A stretch of DNA of 64,000 bases from Allomyces arbusculus (lineage: Eukaryota; Blastocladiomycota; Blastocladiomycetes; Blastocladiales; Blastocladiaceae), in contig JADHYV010000063.1 of the NCBI GenBank assembly GCA_027604705.1, positions 42,439-106,438 on the forward strand. Reading direction: 5' to 3'. The translations under genes were made by a program, and so were the position numbers. Position 1 is the first letter of the stretch. Every line of letters starts with the position of its first letter. The notes beneath the pieces are model-generated. The model was not told the origin of the DNA, made no database searches, and was given only the letters and a program-made list of their open reading frames with translations. This document shows, one piece after another, positions 10,130 through 21,271 of this stretch.

Positions 10130-11788
10130 ATGACCGCGCCCAGCATCTACCTGCTCGACTACGGCGCCGGCAACGTGCGCAGCCTCGTCAACGCCGTGCA
10201 CCACGCGACGGGCCTGTCCATGACGCCCATCACGCACGCCAGCGACTTTGCCAAGGCCGACATTGTCGTCTTCCCGGGCGTCGGCGCCTTTGGCCAGGCC
10301 ATCAACGGCCTGCGGGCCCTCGGCTTTGTCGACGCCCTGCTCGCCTACATCCAGTCCGGCAAGCCCTTTTTCGGAATTTGTGTCGGCCTGCAATCGCTCT
10401 TTTCGGCGTCCGACGAAACGCCTAGCGTAAACGGACTCGGTGTTGTCCCCGCGCGAATCACCAAATTCGACTCGAGCACCAAGACGGTGCCGCACATGGG
10501 CTGGAATGCGGCCATCACGCCCGTGTCGAGCGCCGACGGTGGCCTGATTGACCCGACCGCGCGCTACTATTTTGTGCACTCGTTTGCGGCCATGTACACG
10601 CCGGCGCTCGCCGACTACGCGTACGCGTTGACGCGGTACGGCGACCAAACCTTCGTGGCCGCCGTGCGGTTCCGCAACGTGTTTGCGACCCAGTTCCACC
10701 CGGAAAAGTCGGGCGTTGCCGGCCAGCGCCTGCTGCGCGCCTACCTGCTCACACACGCCCAGGCCACGGCGCCCTTGCCCACAGCGTTCCCGTCCACCAT
10801 TCCCGACGCCCTGTCGAAACGCATCATCGCGTGCCTCGATATTCGCGCCAACGACGCTGGCCAGCTGGTCGTGACTAAGGGGGACCAGTACGACGTGCGC
10901 GAGACTTCGGGCAATGGAGACGTGCGCAATCTCGGCGACCCGGTCGACTTGGCCGTCCGGTACTACCGCGAGGGCGCCGACGAAGTCGCACTGCTGAACA
11001 TCACGTCGTTCCGGTCAGTGCCGGTCGCCGACTTGCCGATGCTTGCGGTCCTCCGCAACGCGTCGGAAAAGATTTTCGTGCCGCTGACGATTGGCGGTGG
11101 GATCCGCGACATTGTCGAGCCCTCGGGGAACGTCGTCAAGGCTCTGGACGTCGTCGCCGCGTACTTCCGCGCGGGCGCCGACAAGGTCTCGATCGGGTCC
11201 GATGCCGTGTATGCCGCCGAGAATATCTGGAAACAGGCCAAGAACGGGGTCTTGCCCGCGGCCGGTGACGGGACCACGGCGATTGAGCAAATCGCACGCG
11301 TCTATGGCGCGCAGGCCGTGGTCGTGTCGGTCGACCCGAAGCGCGCGTACGTCACCGACCCGTCCAAGACCACGCATACGGTCGTACGCGCGCCCGTCCC
11401 GGGCCCGAACGGCGAGCAGTACTGCTGGTACCAGTGTACGGTCAAGGGTGGCCGCGAGGCGCGCGACCTCGATGTGGTCCAGCTGGTCCAGGCTGTGGAG
11501 CGGCTCGGTGCTGGCGAGATTCTGCTCAACTGCATGGACACGGACGGAACCAAAGCCGGGTTCGATTTGACGCTCGTGTCACTCGTCAAGCAGAGCGTGC
11601 GGATTCCCGTGATTGCGTCGAGTGGGGCCGGCCACGCGCAGCACTTTGTGGACGTGTTCCAAAAGACCAATGTGGATGCGGCGCTCGCTGCGGGGATCTT
11701 CCATCGCCGTGAAGTGCCGCTGCCGAGCGTCAAGGAGTTTTTGGTGCAGTCAGGCGTGCCGACGCGCGTCGATGAGGCCGACGAGTAG
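10130..11788 (+). CDS. HIS7: Imidazole glycerol phosphate synthase (glutamine amidotransferase-cyclase fusion)
   Basis: Intronless, 552 aa, the usual length for fungal and plant HIS7. It converts PRFAR plus glutamine to imidazole glycerol phosphate and AICAR, the fifth step of histidine synthesis, and so links histidine and purine pathways. The N-terminal class I glutaminase domain (1-about 210) has the nucleophile in GICVGLQ (Cys84) and the His190/Glu192 pair in FHPEKSG, with the oxyanion region PGVGAFG. The C-terminal HisF-type beta/alpha barrel (about 225-552) carries both catalytic aspartates, in ACLDIRAND and NCMDTDGTKAGFD, and the phosphate-binding TIGGGIRD. All key residues are present, so it should be active. 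The ATG at 10130 begins directly with the conserved IYLLDYGAGN strand. Confidence 0.98.
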   Translation: MTAPSIYLLDYGAGNVRSLVNAVHHATGLSMTPITHASDFAKADIVVFPGVGAFGQAINGLRALGFVDALLAYIQSGKPFFGICVGLQSLFSASDETPSVNGLGVVPARITKFDSSTKTVPHMGWNAAITPVSSADGGLIDPTARYYFVHSFAAMYTPALADYAYALTRYGDQTFVAAVRFRNVFATQFHPEKSGVAGQRLLRAYLLTHAQATAPLPTAFPSTIPDALSKRIIACLDIRANDAGQLVVTKGDQYDVRETSGNGDVRNLGDPVDLAVRYYREGADEVALLNITSFRSVPVADLPMLAVLRNASEKIFVPLTIGGGIRDIVEPSGNVVKALDVVAAYFRAGADKVSIGSDAVYAAENIWKQAKNGVLPAAGDGTTAIEQIARVYGAQAVVVSVDPKRAYVTDPSKTTHTVVRAPVPGPNGEQYCWYQCTVKGGREARDLDVVQLVQAVERLGAGEILLNCMDTDGTKAGFDLTLVSLVKQSVRIPVIASSGAGHAQHFVDVFQKTNVDAALAAGIFHRREVPLPSVKEFLVQSGVPTRVDEADE

Positions 11789-12117
11789 GCAGACATGATG
11801 AGCGTGCGGAGCGCGGATCTTGAGCTTAGCATGAATTTATGTGATTGGAGGGCCACTTTGCTGTTGCAACGTCTTGATTTGTTTTGCAGCGCTTGCTCGG
11901 CCTTCTGGCAACTTTTTTTTGCAATGCCGCCAACTGCAACTGCACGTGGCATGCGTCGCGTCTCGCAACCATCTTGATCGCGGCCAGCCGCCCCCGGCTT
12001 TGTCGCGGACTGATCCGACACGGTCCAATCCCTTCGACCAGCCAGCGCGACCAGCTGCAACTCGCTTCAGCCTACGAGAAAGCGAAGACGCCGGCGCTCG
12101 CCGACCCTGCCAGCACC
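11789..12117. other. Short intergenic gap between HIS7 and the farnesyltransferase gene
   Basis: A 329-bp gap between same-strand genes, holding the HIS7 3' end and the next promoter. It is T-rich around 11870-11920. Nothing else was recognised. Confidence 0.5.
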
Positions 12118-13643
12118 ATGTCGACGCTACGCTTCGAGAACACGGCCGACTTGATGGCCACCGGCCAGTATGACGACAACCTTCCCACGCACTCGTCCGA
12201 GGAGCAGGTCCGCGCCGCTGTTTCCGCCCTTGTCCACCCGCGGTGCTTGGGATCTGACGCGCCTACGCCATAGGCCGACGTCGAATGCGACATTCTCGCC
12301 ATCTACGAATCGGCGCTGCAATCCGCGCACCTCTCTGACCCACTCCTCCTGCGTCGCCCATCGCACGCCGCGTACCTGCACCGCGTCGCGACCTCGCTCC
12401 CGCGGAGCATGTCGGCGCTCGCGGCCTCGCGCCCATGGCTAGTCTACTACGTGCTGCACTCCCTGGACCTGCTCGGCCTGGACTTGTCGGAAATGCTGCG
12501 CTTGCGTGCGGCATCGACACTTTTGCGCATGCAGGACCCGAATGGCGGGTTTGCCGGTGGTGTGGGCATGATCGCGCACTTGGCCCCGACCTATGCGGCG
12601 GTCCATGCGCTCGCGCTCGTGCGGGACGAGCAGGCGTGGCGCGCGATTGATCGTGCGGCGATGCACGCGTGGCTGTTGCGGATGAAGCGGCCAGACGGGT
12701 CGTTTGTGATGCACGAAGGCGGGGAGGTGGATCTGCGGTACGTTGGTGCACGGCTTATTCGCAAGGTGGAGACGTCTGACACGGTTGGCTCGCTATCGTA
12801 GCGGCACCTACTGCGCGCTCACCGTCGCGCGCCTGCTCAACATCCTGACCCCGGAGCTCACGCGCAACTGCGCGTCGTTTATCGGCGCGTGCCAGTCGTA
12901 CACGGGCGGGCTCGCCGCCGTCCCACACGCGGAAGCGCACGGCGGGTACACATTCTGCGGCGTCGCTGCCGCCGTCCTGCTTGGCGAAGCCGACAACGTG
13001 CTCGATATTCCGCGACTCGCGCGGTGGACGTGCATGCGGCAAATGCCGCTTGAAGGCGGATTCCAAGGGCGCGAGAATAAGCTCGTCGACGGATGCTATT
13101 CCCTCTGGGTGGGCGGGGTGCCGAACGTGCTGGTCGCGACCGAGTGGGGGCGGGCGAACATGCAGCAGGAGGTGGTGGAGACGGAGGACGAGGTGGTGGT
13201 GTCGACCTCGGCGGCACACGGCGGGCCTGCGGATATGTTCGATCGCGAGGCGTTGCAGGAGTACATTTTGCTGTGCTGCCAGGCGCAGAGCGGTGGACTG
13301 CTCGATAAGCCCGACAAGTTCCCGGACCCGTACCATACCGCGTACGTGCTGAGCGGGTTGTCGGCCGCGCAGCATTATTTCACGTTTGACGACGGCGAGT
13401 TTGTGGTTGCGGATCGCACGTGCGTCATTGGACCCGTCGACAACTTGCTGGCACGTGGTGATTCTTGTTCAAGGGCTGATCACTTCGAAACTAACGCGTT
13501 CCGTTTGGTAGAACGCGGCGCACCCCATTCACAACATCCGCATGGCCGCCGTCGAGCACATGTGCGCGTGGTCGCGCGCGAATCCGGTCCCGGGCATTTC
13601 GCCCAAACCCAAATCTGCAACCGCATCTTCCTCCACACCTTAG
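12118..13643 (+). CDS. RAM1: Protein farnesyltransferase beta subunit
   Basis: Catalytic zinc-binding subunit that farnesylates CaaX proteins such as Ras and mating pheromone. Exons: 12118..(about 12207-12231), 12274..12737, 12802..13450, 13512..13643. The prenyltransferase repeats are clear: SRPWLVYYVLHSLDLLG, QDPNGGFAGG, GGEVDLRGTYCAL, LEGGFQGRENKLVDGCYS and DPYHTAYVLSGL. The last two carry the zinc ligands Asp, Cys and His. Intron 1 ends at the TAG at 12273; its donor is uncertain (GTCCGC at 12208, GTTTCC at 12220 or GTCCAC at 12232 all keep frame). Intron 2 (12738-12801) is GTACGT...TAG. Intron 3 (13451-13511) keeps the conserved AHPIHNI block in frame only with a GC-AG pair (GCACGT...TAG). 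The C-terminus ends NPVPGISPKPKS and a short tail. It works upstream of the Ste14 encoded at 33 kb. Confidence 0.92.
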
Positions 13644-13693
13644 CACCCCTGGAATAGATACAACGGATTCCATATTGCACCCCCTCCCACTTT

Positions 13694-14939
13694 TCAATAC
13701 CTCCTGCCGGTATCATACCCCACTGCGGCAGATGGTGTCGCCCATCCCGAACTCGGCCCGACCGACGAATCGTACCCAGCGCTCGACGGGTACCGCGGCG
13801 AGGGCACCGCCGGAGTCGCGGGGGACGTGCCCCACCTCTGCGGCGGTAAGGGCACGGGCTGCGGTGGCGGTGGTGGCGGATCGGCCTTGGCTGCGAGAAC
13901 GGGCTCGCACAAATCCCACCAGACTTGCGTGGCACTGGCGAGCTCGGCCACGTCCTCGGGACCCCACGGGGTCGTGGAGGCCCAGGCGTCGTCGAATTGG
14001 ATCGAGAGCGGTTCGTCGGGCGCGCGCAGCCAGGATTCTTCGCGCGCGCGCTTGTTCTAGTGGAAAGGAAGAGGGGGTGAGCGGACCGACTTCACTTGCG
14101 ATTCCAAGACCAGGAAGTGATGGGTCGCGTACCCGCTCCCGGTCCTCTTCCATGCGCCGGAAAATCTCGCTGCGCGAGACGGCGTCGCGCGCGACGGGCG
14201 CAGCACCTGGAACAGCGCCAGACGCCGCTGATGGCGCCGTGCTCGGCGTCACGCCCGGTCCCGCGGTCGGGAGTGACAGCGTCGAGCTGGCCGCCGACGA
14301 CCCGCCAAGTGGATCCGCCAACGTCGCCGATGTCTCGGTCGTATCCGGCGCGACCGCGGCCTGCGCGACCAGCGCCGACCGAGCCGCCAGTTGTGCCGCG
14401 AGCTGCGCATCAATCGCATGGAACGCTGCGGCGGAAAGAACGTGTTTCCGCCTCCATGCGTGCAAGATCTTGCGCACGGACGGCACGTTCGCGAGCCCAA
14501 CGAGCATCTGGCCCTGATCCCCTTCAGCCGCATGGTCGTCCGGGATATGATCGAGCAACGTCGGGTCGGCGTCGCCCGCCAAGTCGGCAACCACTTTGGC
14601 CATGGTCGGTTTCGGCCACCGGCACACGCACCCGACGAGGACGGGCAAGTCGCGTGCGAGTCGGTGCGGGTACCCCTGGAACTTGTTGGCGCGTAACGAG
14701 GCCATCCAGAGGTGGTCACAGAGATGGAAGAGGTTGAGCCGGTGGTTGGGCGAGGCCAGTGGATCGGCGAGGGCGTCGGCGAGGACCGCATAGAGAACGT
14801 CGTGGTGTGCGCGCCACTTGACGGCGAAGCGCGCTGCGCGAGAGAGGGATTCTTGCGAGGCCGTTAGGCGGCGCAGTTGGTCGTGGAACTGCAGCCGCAG
14901 CTCGAACGCGTCGGGCGCGTCGCCGTCTGAGTCGGACAT
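13694..14939 (-). CDS. CTK3: CTD kinase I gamma subunit (Ctk3-like)
   Basis: 389 aa from two exons, 14133..14939 and 13694..14056. The 76-nt intron (14057-14132) runs GTACGC...CCACTAG. The N-terminal about 140 residues match the Ctk3 CID-like fold: FELRLQFHDQLRRLTASQ, HRLNLFHLCDHLWMASL and the VRKILHAWRRK helix. The second exon continues RERNKRAREESWL, the conserved basic tail helix of the family, then a Pro-rich end. Ctk3 joins the Ctk1 kinase and the Ctk2 cyclin to phosphorylate Ser2 of the RNA polymerase II CTD during elongation. The middle is Ala/Ser/Thr-rich and probably disordered. It converges on the farnesyltransferase gene with only 50 bp between stops. Confidence 0.85.
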
Positions 14940-15422
14940 GATTAAAGTAGTATGGGCGCGAGCTGTGCGGGTACTTGGAGGGCGGGAACGTCGTGCGTGC
15001 GGCCGTGGTGCAGGATCGCAACGGGGACGGTTCGTGTGCTGTCGAGACGACGACGTGCGGTGGATTGTGCACGTGGACCTCTGATCAGGCAGCGCACGCC
15101 TCGTTTGACGTGGACAAGCCGTACAGCCGTACCGCAGAACGACTTGGCCGAAATCAAATTTGTCATTTGTCGTTCTCACCACGACGACCATGTGCTCGGC
15201 AACTCATGCACCGCCGCGTGGACCGCCCTCCACCACCAGCAAACGCTGCCAACTTGCCGCACAAGATAGCAGCATCCCACCCTCAACCGCTCGACCAAGT
15301 GGGCGAACACCAGATCAGTCTTCACGGATCCACCCAAATCGCACTCCAAAAGGGTTGTGCGACCGACCCACCAAGGCAAGAACCCGACCGCAAGCTTCAA
15401 TTGACCAATTCCTGCCACCACC
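14940..15422. other. Divergent promoter region of CTK3 and NCS1
   Basis: A 483-bp gap between head-to-head genes. No distinct motif was recognised. Confidence 0.5.
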
Positions 15423-16518
15423 ATGGGCCACGGCCCGTCCAAGCCCAAGCTGACCAAGGAGGAGCTCGACGAGTTGGTGCGCACGACCCACTGTACGTAT
15501 GTACAGCACGCGACAAGGAGCAGATAGTGATCATGGAACAAATTCTCCTCGCTAACCACCCTCCACCCCCCCCCCCCATCCAGTCTCGCGCCGCGAGCTG
15601 CACAAGTGGTATGATGCGTTTCTGCGCGGTTGCACCGCCGGCGCGCACCCCTACAATCCAACCGGCCGCGACAACACGCCCGCCGCGCCCGCCGCATCCC
15701 TGACCCGCGCGCGATCCACAACGGGCCGATCCCGGTCACGGTCAATTACCACTGCGCCCGACCCGTCTCCAACGACCTCGGCCACCAATGCCGCACCTGG
15801 CGCGCGCGACATCCCGCCGCCGCCGCCGCGCGAGCGGCCCGCGCTTGACAAGGCGGCGATGCGCGCCATGTACGCGCGCTTTTTCCCGTTTGGCGACGTG
15901 CGCGCGTTCGCCGACCGCGTACTTGCCGTACTCGACACGAACGGCGATGGGCTCGTCGAGTTCCCGGAATTCGCCAAGGCGCTCGCCACGGCGACACGTA
16001 CAGGCCACGCGGCCAACGACGACCGGCTCGTCTGGGCGTTTCGGCTGTATGACGCGGATGACGACGGGTACATTTCGCGCGCGGAAGTCGCCGAGGTCGT
16101 GGGCGCGCTCGAGGCGATGCTCGGCGACTTGGCGCGTGGACCCGATCCGGATATGGTCGCGCCGCCGTCGATCACAGCGCCGCACGAGACGGATCCGGTG
16201 CTTGACGATGATCGGCACCATCATTTCTTGTGGCGGAGTTGGGGCCGGAACTCGACGCGCAGTTTGCCGGCGCACCAGCAGGCGCGCGCCGACCATGGGT
16301 CACCAACACCACCACCGGCGCCGGTGCGCAGGGTCACGCCCGCATCGAGTGACCCGCACTTGTCGCGCGAGCAGATGCTGGCGGCGCGAGTCGATGCCAT
16401 GTTCTCGAAAATGGATTGTAACCAGGACGGCCACGTGTCGCTTGGCGAGTTCATGACGGCCGCGCGCCAGGACCCGTCGCTCGTGCAGTCGCTCAATTTG
16501 TACGAGGGGCTGGTGTGA
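15423..16518 (+). CDS. NCS1: Neuronal calcium sensor 1 / frequenin-like EF-hand protein, enlarged
   Basis: 334 aa from exons 15423..15492 and 15584..16518. The intron (15493-15583) is GTACGT...CAG with a C-run before the acceptor. The start MGHGPSKPKLTKEEL has the Gly2/Ser6 N-myristoylation pattern, so membrane anchoring is likely. The first EF-hand region (RRELHKWYDAFLRGC) is degenerate, as in all NCS proteins. Three canonical loops follow: DTNGDGLVEFPEF, DADDDGYISRAEV and DCNQDGHVSLGEF. The end, DPSLVQSLNLYEGLV, is the diagnostic NCS-1 tail. In fungi NCS1 regulates the Pik1 PI4-kinase. It is oddly long: the family is about 190 aa. Here there is a Ser/Thr/Pro insert before EF2 and another insert of about 80 residues between EF3 and EF4. 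Confidence 0.93.
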
Positions 16519-16559
16519 AAATCGAAACGGTCGTTTTGACACGATTTTATTGAAACAAT

Positions 16560-17860
16560 CCGGCAACAAACAGTATACTCCGACAACAGTGCGGATCAAC
16601 GTACAAACTCGTCCGTTCCCACATGTTTCCAGTCTCCTACAAATGTTCTTCAATTCCTGCGGCGCATCCCCCACGTACCGCTCCAGCACCGCAACAAAAT
16701 CTTCAAATAGGGTAAAGCTCTTCTTGTCACCGCGCCGCCAAAACATGGGCTCCATGGCCCGCAGCACAACTATGTTGGATGTACGCGGCACCGCCGAGTC
16801 TCCCGTCAGGGCATTGAGCACGCCGCGCTGCAATGGGTCGAGCCTGAGGGCCAGGAGCTCGTAGACCGTCACTATAAACGACCCGTGTCCATGATCAAAA
16901 TCGCCGAGGGCACGGTACGTACGCGATTGTGCGAATCGTGTCGGTCGCGATGAACGGGACCGTTTTGAGCATTTCCCCAAGCATCGACGTAAATGTATCG
17001 CACGTCACCTTGGGGAACGCGCCCTTGACGTACGCGTTAAAGTCGGTGGGAAACGTCGTCACGCTCGATGATCGTAACAATCGTGCCACTATCTTGGCCT
17101 GATCCCTGACCCGCTCGTGGAGGAACTCGACATGTTTGGCCTCGACGGCACGCAGCTGCGCGCGTACCCACGCAATAAACTGGATCAGGTCGACCGCGCC
17201 CGGAAAGTACTGCGCGCGCTCATAATCGTCGGGCAGGCTTATGGGCTCCATCAGCGCTTGGAACATGAACATGGACCTGTGACGACCGGCGTCGGCGTGA
17301 CCTTGCAGTTGCGCGGCATGGACGGCGTGTGCCTCCACGAGATAGATGACGCGAGCTGCTTGATGACCTGCTTGGGCTTGGACGCGGCCCGCGTCGCCAG
17401 TTTCTTGGCCTTGCAAAAGAACCCATGCTTCTTGCCCTCAGCCTTCGTGTTCGACAGCGCACCTGGAGAGATCTGGGTCCGAGCTCGGGTCCTCCTTGTC
17501 GCCGGGCGTGCCCGCCATTGTCGCGTCCGAGTTCCGCGATCCAAACCGCATATCCTGCTTGCCCGTTACCGCAATGGACACTTCCTCTATCTTTGCTGCG
17601 ACCTTCTCCACCTGCTGCTCAAACTGCTCGGTCTCGACCTGACAGTCTTGAAATGCCCCTGCTTGAGCTGCACCTGCTCTGCCTCGGCAATTATGGCCCG
17701 CACCTCCGCAACCTGCTGCTGCTCGAGTTCCTTGAACTTTTCGACGTTCATGTCGTGCGTGCCGTCCTCCTCGATTTCCCCAACTCGATTTTGCCCAACC
17801 TCTCGCCCATCGGCTCGTGCTTCTTCATCACATGCTGTCGTAGGCCCACAGCCCAAGGCG
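16560..17860 (-). CDS. Unidentified helical/coiled-coil protein, several exons, ends unresolved
   Basis: Minus-strand coding is supported by three protein-like stretches. A coiled coil (about 17670-17790: KFKELEQQQVAEVRAII) appears to continue as VETEQFEQQVEKVAAKIEEV if 35 nt (GTGCAG...GTCAG) are spliced out. A helical segment (about 16921-17370) contains ALMEPISLPDDYERAQYF and VEFLHERVRDQAKIVARLL. A third segment (about 16630-16840) contains LDPLQRGVLNALTGDS and APQELKNICRRL. Segments two and three can be joined in frame by GTACGT (after TIRTIA) to a CTCAG acceptor. The start codon, the splice near 17390-17450 and the stop are not resolved; the 3' end runs close to the NCS1 stop. I do not recognise the family. 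Confidence 0.45.
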
Positions 17861-19478
17861 GCAGAAATTGGCGTGGCGACGATGGCGGCCCTGACGCGAG
17901 CGAATACGGCCGAACGGCATGCGATCAGACCGTGTTCAAGGCGCGGGCCGGGACGCCGCTGCGCGAGTCTGAGTCAAACGAAGTGGGAGAATTGCAAGGG
18001 TGCGCGCGCAGCCGCAAGATCATCCCCGGCGAGCCCACGGCCAGTGAGAGAGTGAGTAGGGAAGGTCCAAGGGGACACCGCGCACCTTCTCTACCCTGTT
18101 CGACCAGCGGGGTCTCGCGGACAGGATGCAGTGGTGATGAGTGGATTGCGTGCTTGCGGTGTAGAGGCGACTCTCCGGACACGCGCGGACGGCTTGCTGG
18201 ACGGCGGGCGCGGGCGGAGTTCAGTTCCGGTTGGTGGTGGCAGTATTGGGCATGGGTGCAGTCGCTTTTGCCACAGATGAACAGACAGTGTTGCCCTTTG
18301 TCTCTTTGATTGCTTTGGATTGCTCCCTGCTTCTCTTTTTGTTGCTCCCAGCACTTCGGCGAAGCGACAGCACTGACGTGGCCAACACAGAAGGGTTGCC
18401 TTGAATCAATATTTTGAGCGGCCGCTGCATGGAAGTTCGGACTCTCGCTTTGCTCTTCTGGCGCTGACGCTCGTCAATCCTTCTTAGAACAGACTCTGAA
18501 GGCAGGGTCTTCTGTCAACAAACATTACAACAATAACACTCAACAGGGCTGGTAAACCCGAAGAGCAATAACAGCACCAGCTGCCAACGAAATGGCGTGG
18601 ATTCGAGCCCGTCCATACTTTGACATTGATTGCATTTGGGTCGCGCACCAAGCTCGTCTCCTTACGTTTGGGGGTTATCGAGGTCGTGGCGAGTAAAAAT
18701 TGATTTCGAGCATCACCGGCTTTATTTTGGCTGACGAAAGAGCAGTTGCGCTTGCTTGACGTCATGTAACCCGCTTACCAGTACTGTTCCACGCTATTGA
18801 TGACACCTGTTTTTGGCTGAATTCGCTCGCACTGGAAAGGATGAGCGCGCACTGGAAGATGGTTACTTGCCTTCCTCCGCCAGAACGCAGTATTTGGCCC
18901 ATCGGGGTTCTTATCTTCATATTCCTAGATGCTTTTCACAGGCTGCTGGACGGACACCGGCCATCGGCAGTTCAAACAGAAGCTGCTCCGTGGAAGCAAG
19001 TCAGAAGAAACAGCCTGACGTGAAAAACAGACATGTGAAAATCACGATTTGCACACGATCGCGTCCGCAAGCCGCGTGCGAGACAACCACGTTGCCGGAC
19101 AGCCCGTCGTTCGCGAGTGCGGCCGTCTTCCCCCGCGGCCGAATGCAATCGAGCGGCCCCGCAACTTGAGGCAGAGCAAGGAATTCGACCCGCTGCACTG
19201 GCCCCATCCGCTACCGGTCCGCCTCGGCGCTTCTCGACTTGTGCATTCGCTGCTGCCTGCCGCGAAGGCGCCAGCATGGAACGTCGACGACTTGTCACCC
19301 GACCGTCCTGATCTCGAACGATACCCAAATTTCGTTGGTTGCATTAATTGTCGGCAACAAGACCCCCCGGTCCTCGCACGCGACGCGGCAACTCGATTGA
19401 TTGCAACCTGGACGCTCAATCGGCGCTCTTGGACCGACCTGCATCCACGACGATCCCCCTTTCCCGGCCCTCGATACC
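17861..19478. other. Intergenic region without a recognised gene
   Basis: About 1.6 kb. It may include the unresolved 5' end of the minus-strand helical gene (17861-18200) and the promoter of the coiled-coil gene starting at 19479. The part around 18280-18800 is visibly richer in A+T than its neighbours. No conserved frame was seen on either strand. Confidence 0.5.
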
Positions 19479-21129
19479 ATGCAACAACCATCACCGTCCA
19501 GCGGATCTGCTGTCAATGGGAACGCCGACACCATTCATGCAGCCGGCCTCTCCCGCGTCGTCGAGGTCCCGGGTATGCTGCGGATTTGTGCAATCCATAC
19601 AGAACCCTGCCGACCCGCTGCACCTTCTTTACTTCCTTCGCGCCCGAGCAATGCAATTAACCTGCACAGCGCGACATAGAGCATGTCTCGATTGTCACCT
19701 TCAGCGTCGGCGACGATCCGCCAAAATCTGTTGTGAGCGCCACGCCCTCGCCACAAGTCTTGACCAAGGAGCTGAAAGCTGGACTCGACCCCATGCCCGC
19801 CACTGCCTCCGCAACACCGTCGTCTACACCGCTCCCCCCCGACAAGCCCTCTCCACCGTCCGATAAACCCGCCAAGCCGAGTTCCGGCACCAAGTCGCGG
19901 CCGCCGTCGAATCCGGGATCCGCAGCGTCGTCGCCCGCTCGCACACGCAAGATTCCGGGTGCAATGGGTAGCGGCGCGCCGGCAGGGATGATGGTCTCGG
20001 CCATGGCGGTCGCAGGCAAGGCCAAGAAGGCGGCCGACGGATCGGCACCGACCGCGCCCAAGTCGACGACCGCGTCGCCGTCCTCATCGTCTGCCGGGAC
20101 GACGAATACGAGGACCACCAAACCCGTCGCGTCCAAGTCGGCATCTCCCTCATCCTCCGCAACCCCATCGCGCAAACCGTCGGCTACGTCTGGTAGGACC
20201 GCAACCCCCACCGAGTCGCGACCGGCAACGGCTCCTGCGCACGCGGCACGGCCCAAAAAGCCGACCACGTCCTCGACGTCGTCATCATCGACGACCAAGG
20301 CCGCTGGTTCTGGGCACCGTGCCATCAAGTCGGCGCCAACCAAGCGCACGACGGCCGCGGCAACGGCGGGTTCCTCGTCGCAAGGATCTCCACCACGATC
20401 GCCCGGACCGGATCGCACTCGCAGTCCGTCGTCTTCGGGCGGTGGGACCAAGGGTATTCTAACCCCAAAACCGCCGTCGCGATCCGACTCGTCGGGACCC
20501 GGTGTAACAAACGGGGCTCCAGCGGCTGGGACCAAGTCGGCGATTGAGATGATCAAGCTCTCGGTACACTTGCGTTATGACTACCGTTTTTTGGTCACGA
20601 ACTTACACCACCAATTTCCTCGGTATAGCGTCCTCCACCCACCAACTCATGTTGCATCATGCTACAAAAGCACCTGCTCAACGACGTGAACGCCGAGCTG
20701 ACCGTGATTCTCGAGGACAAGGCCGCGCTCGCCGCCAAGCTTGCGGCCGCCAACCACGAGACGGCGCACCTGCTCGAGACCAAGCTGGAACTGACGCAAA
20801 AGAACCACGAGCTCGATCAGAAACTGCGGCTCATGGCGCTGACCAACGCGCAGTTGCAGGCCGACTTGGTTGCGGCGCGCGGTGCCGTCACTTCGGGCAA
20901 CGATACGGTCGAAGCCCTGCAAAAGAAATTGGCCGAGGAGCACAAGATCAATGCACAGCTCGTGTTTTTCAACCGGTCGCTCAAGACGCAGGTGTGCGAG
21001 TTGGAAGAGGCGAAGGAGGAGGCGGCCAAGCAGTTGGCGCTTGCGCGCATGGAACTCGATCGACATCGGCCAAAGACTCGGCCGGCGAATGGGACTGGGC
21101 CGGGTGGGATGGCAGACCACAGGGCGTGA
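19479..21129 (+). CDS. Ser/Pro/Thr-rich protein with C-terminal coiled coil
   Basis: Three exons: 19479..19572, 19680..20563 and 20629 (or 20671)..21129, about 492 aa. Intron 1 (GTATGC...CATAG) joins VVEVP to EHVSIVTFSVGDD in frame. Intron 2 starts GTACAC at 20564; acceptors at 20628 (TATAG) and 20670 (AAAAG) both keep frame, and I favour the first because it gives a 65-nt intron. The middle is low-complexity and basic (SKSASPSSSATPSRKPS-like), expected to be disordered and possibly polyanion- or microtubule-binding. The last about 140 residues form an uninterrupted charged coiled coil (LLNDVNAELTVILEDKAAL to LEEAKEEAAKQLALARMEL). Function is unknown. It converges on the Sel1-repeat gene. Confidence 0.7.
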
Positions 21130-21271
21130 TGGGGAACGGACGGATGGGTTATATAGATCTTGCCCCACTTTTGAATCGATTTATCGGGACCTGCAAAAGA
21201 CCTCGCAAGGCATCTTCTCCACCGTCTTCTGCCCACGAAAAGTGATTTAAATGCGCAGAAAAGTCGTCGAA

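Noticed and set aside
9049-10425. Plus-strand frame of 458 codons across the Bro1-like gene start and HIS7 start
   Set aside because: It overlaps two well-supported genes in the wrong frame, and its sequence has no conserved motif.
10097-10756. Minus-strand frame inside HIS7
   Set aside because: Antisense shadow; HIS7 has complete catalytic motifs on the plus strand.
16300-16520. Minus-strand frame continuing through the NCS1 coding region
   Set aside because: It runs antisense through EF-hand coding sequence. The minus-strand helical gene must end or splice before this point.
18560-18640. tRNA-like T-arm (GGATTCGAGCCC)
   Set aside because: Flanking bases do not form the T stem or acceptor stem, and no D or anticodon arm is present.
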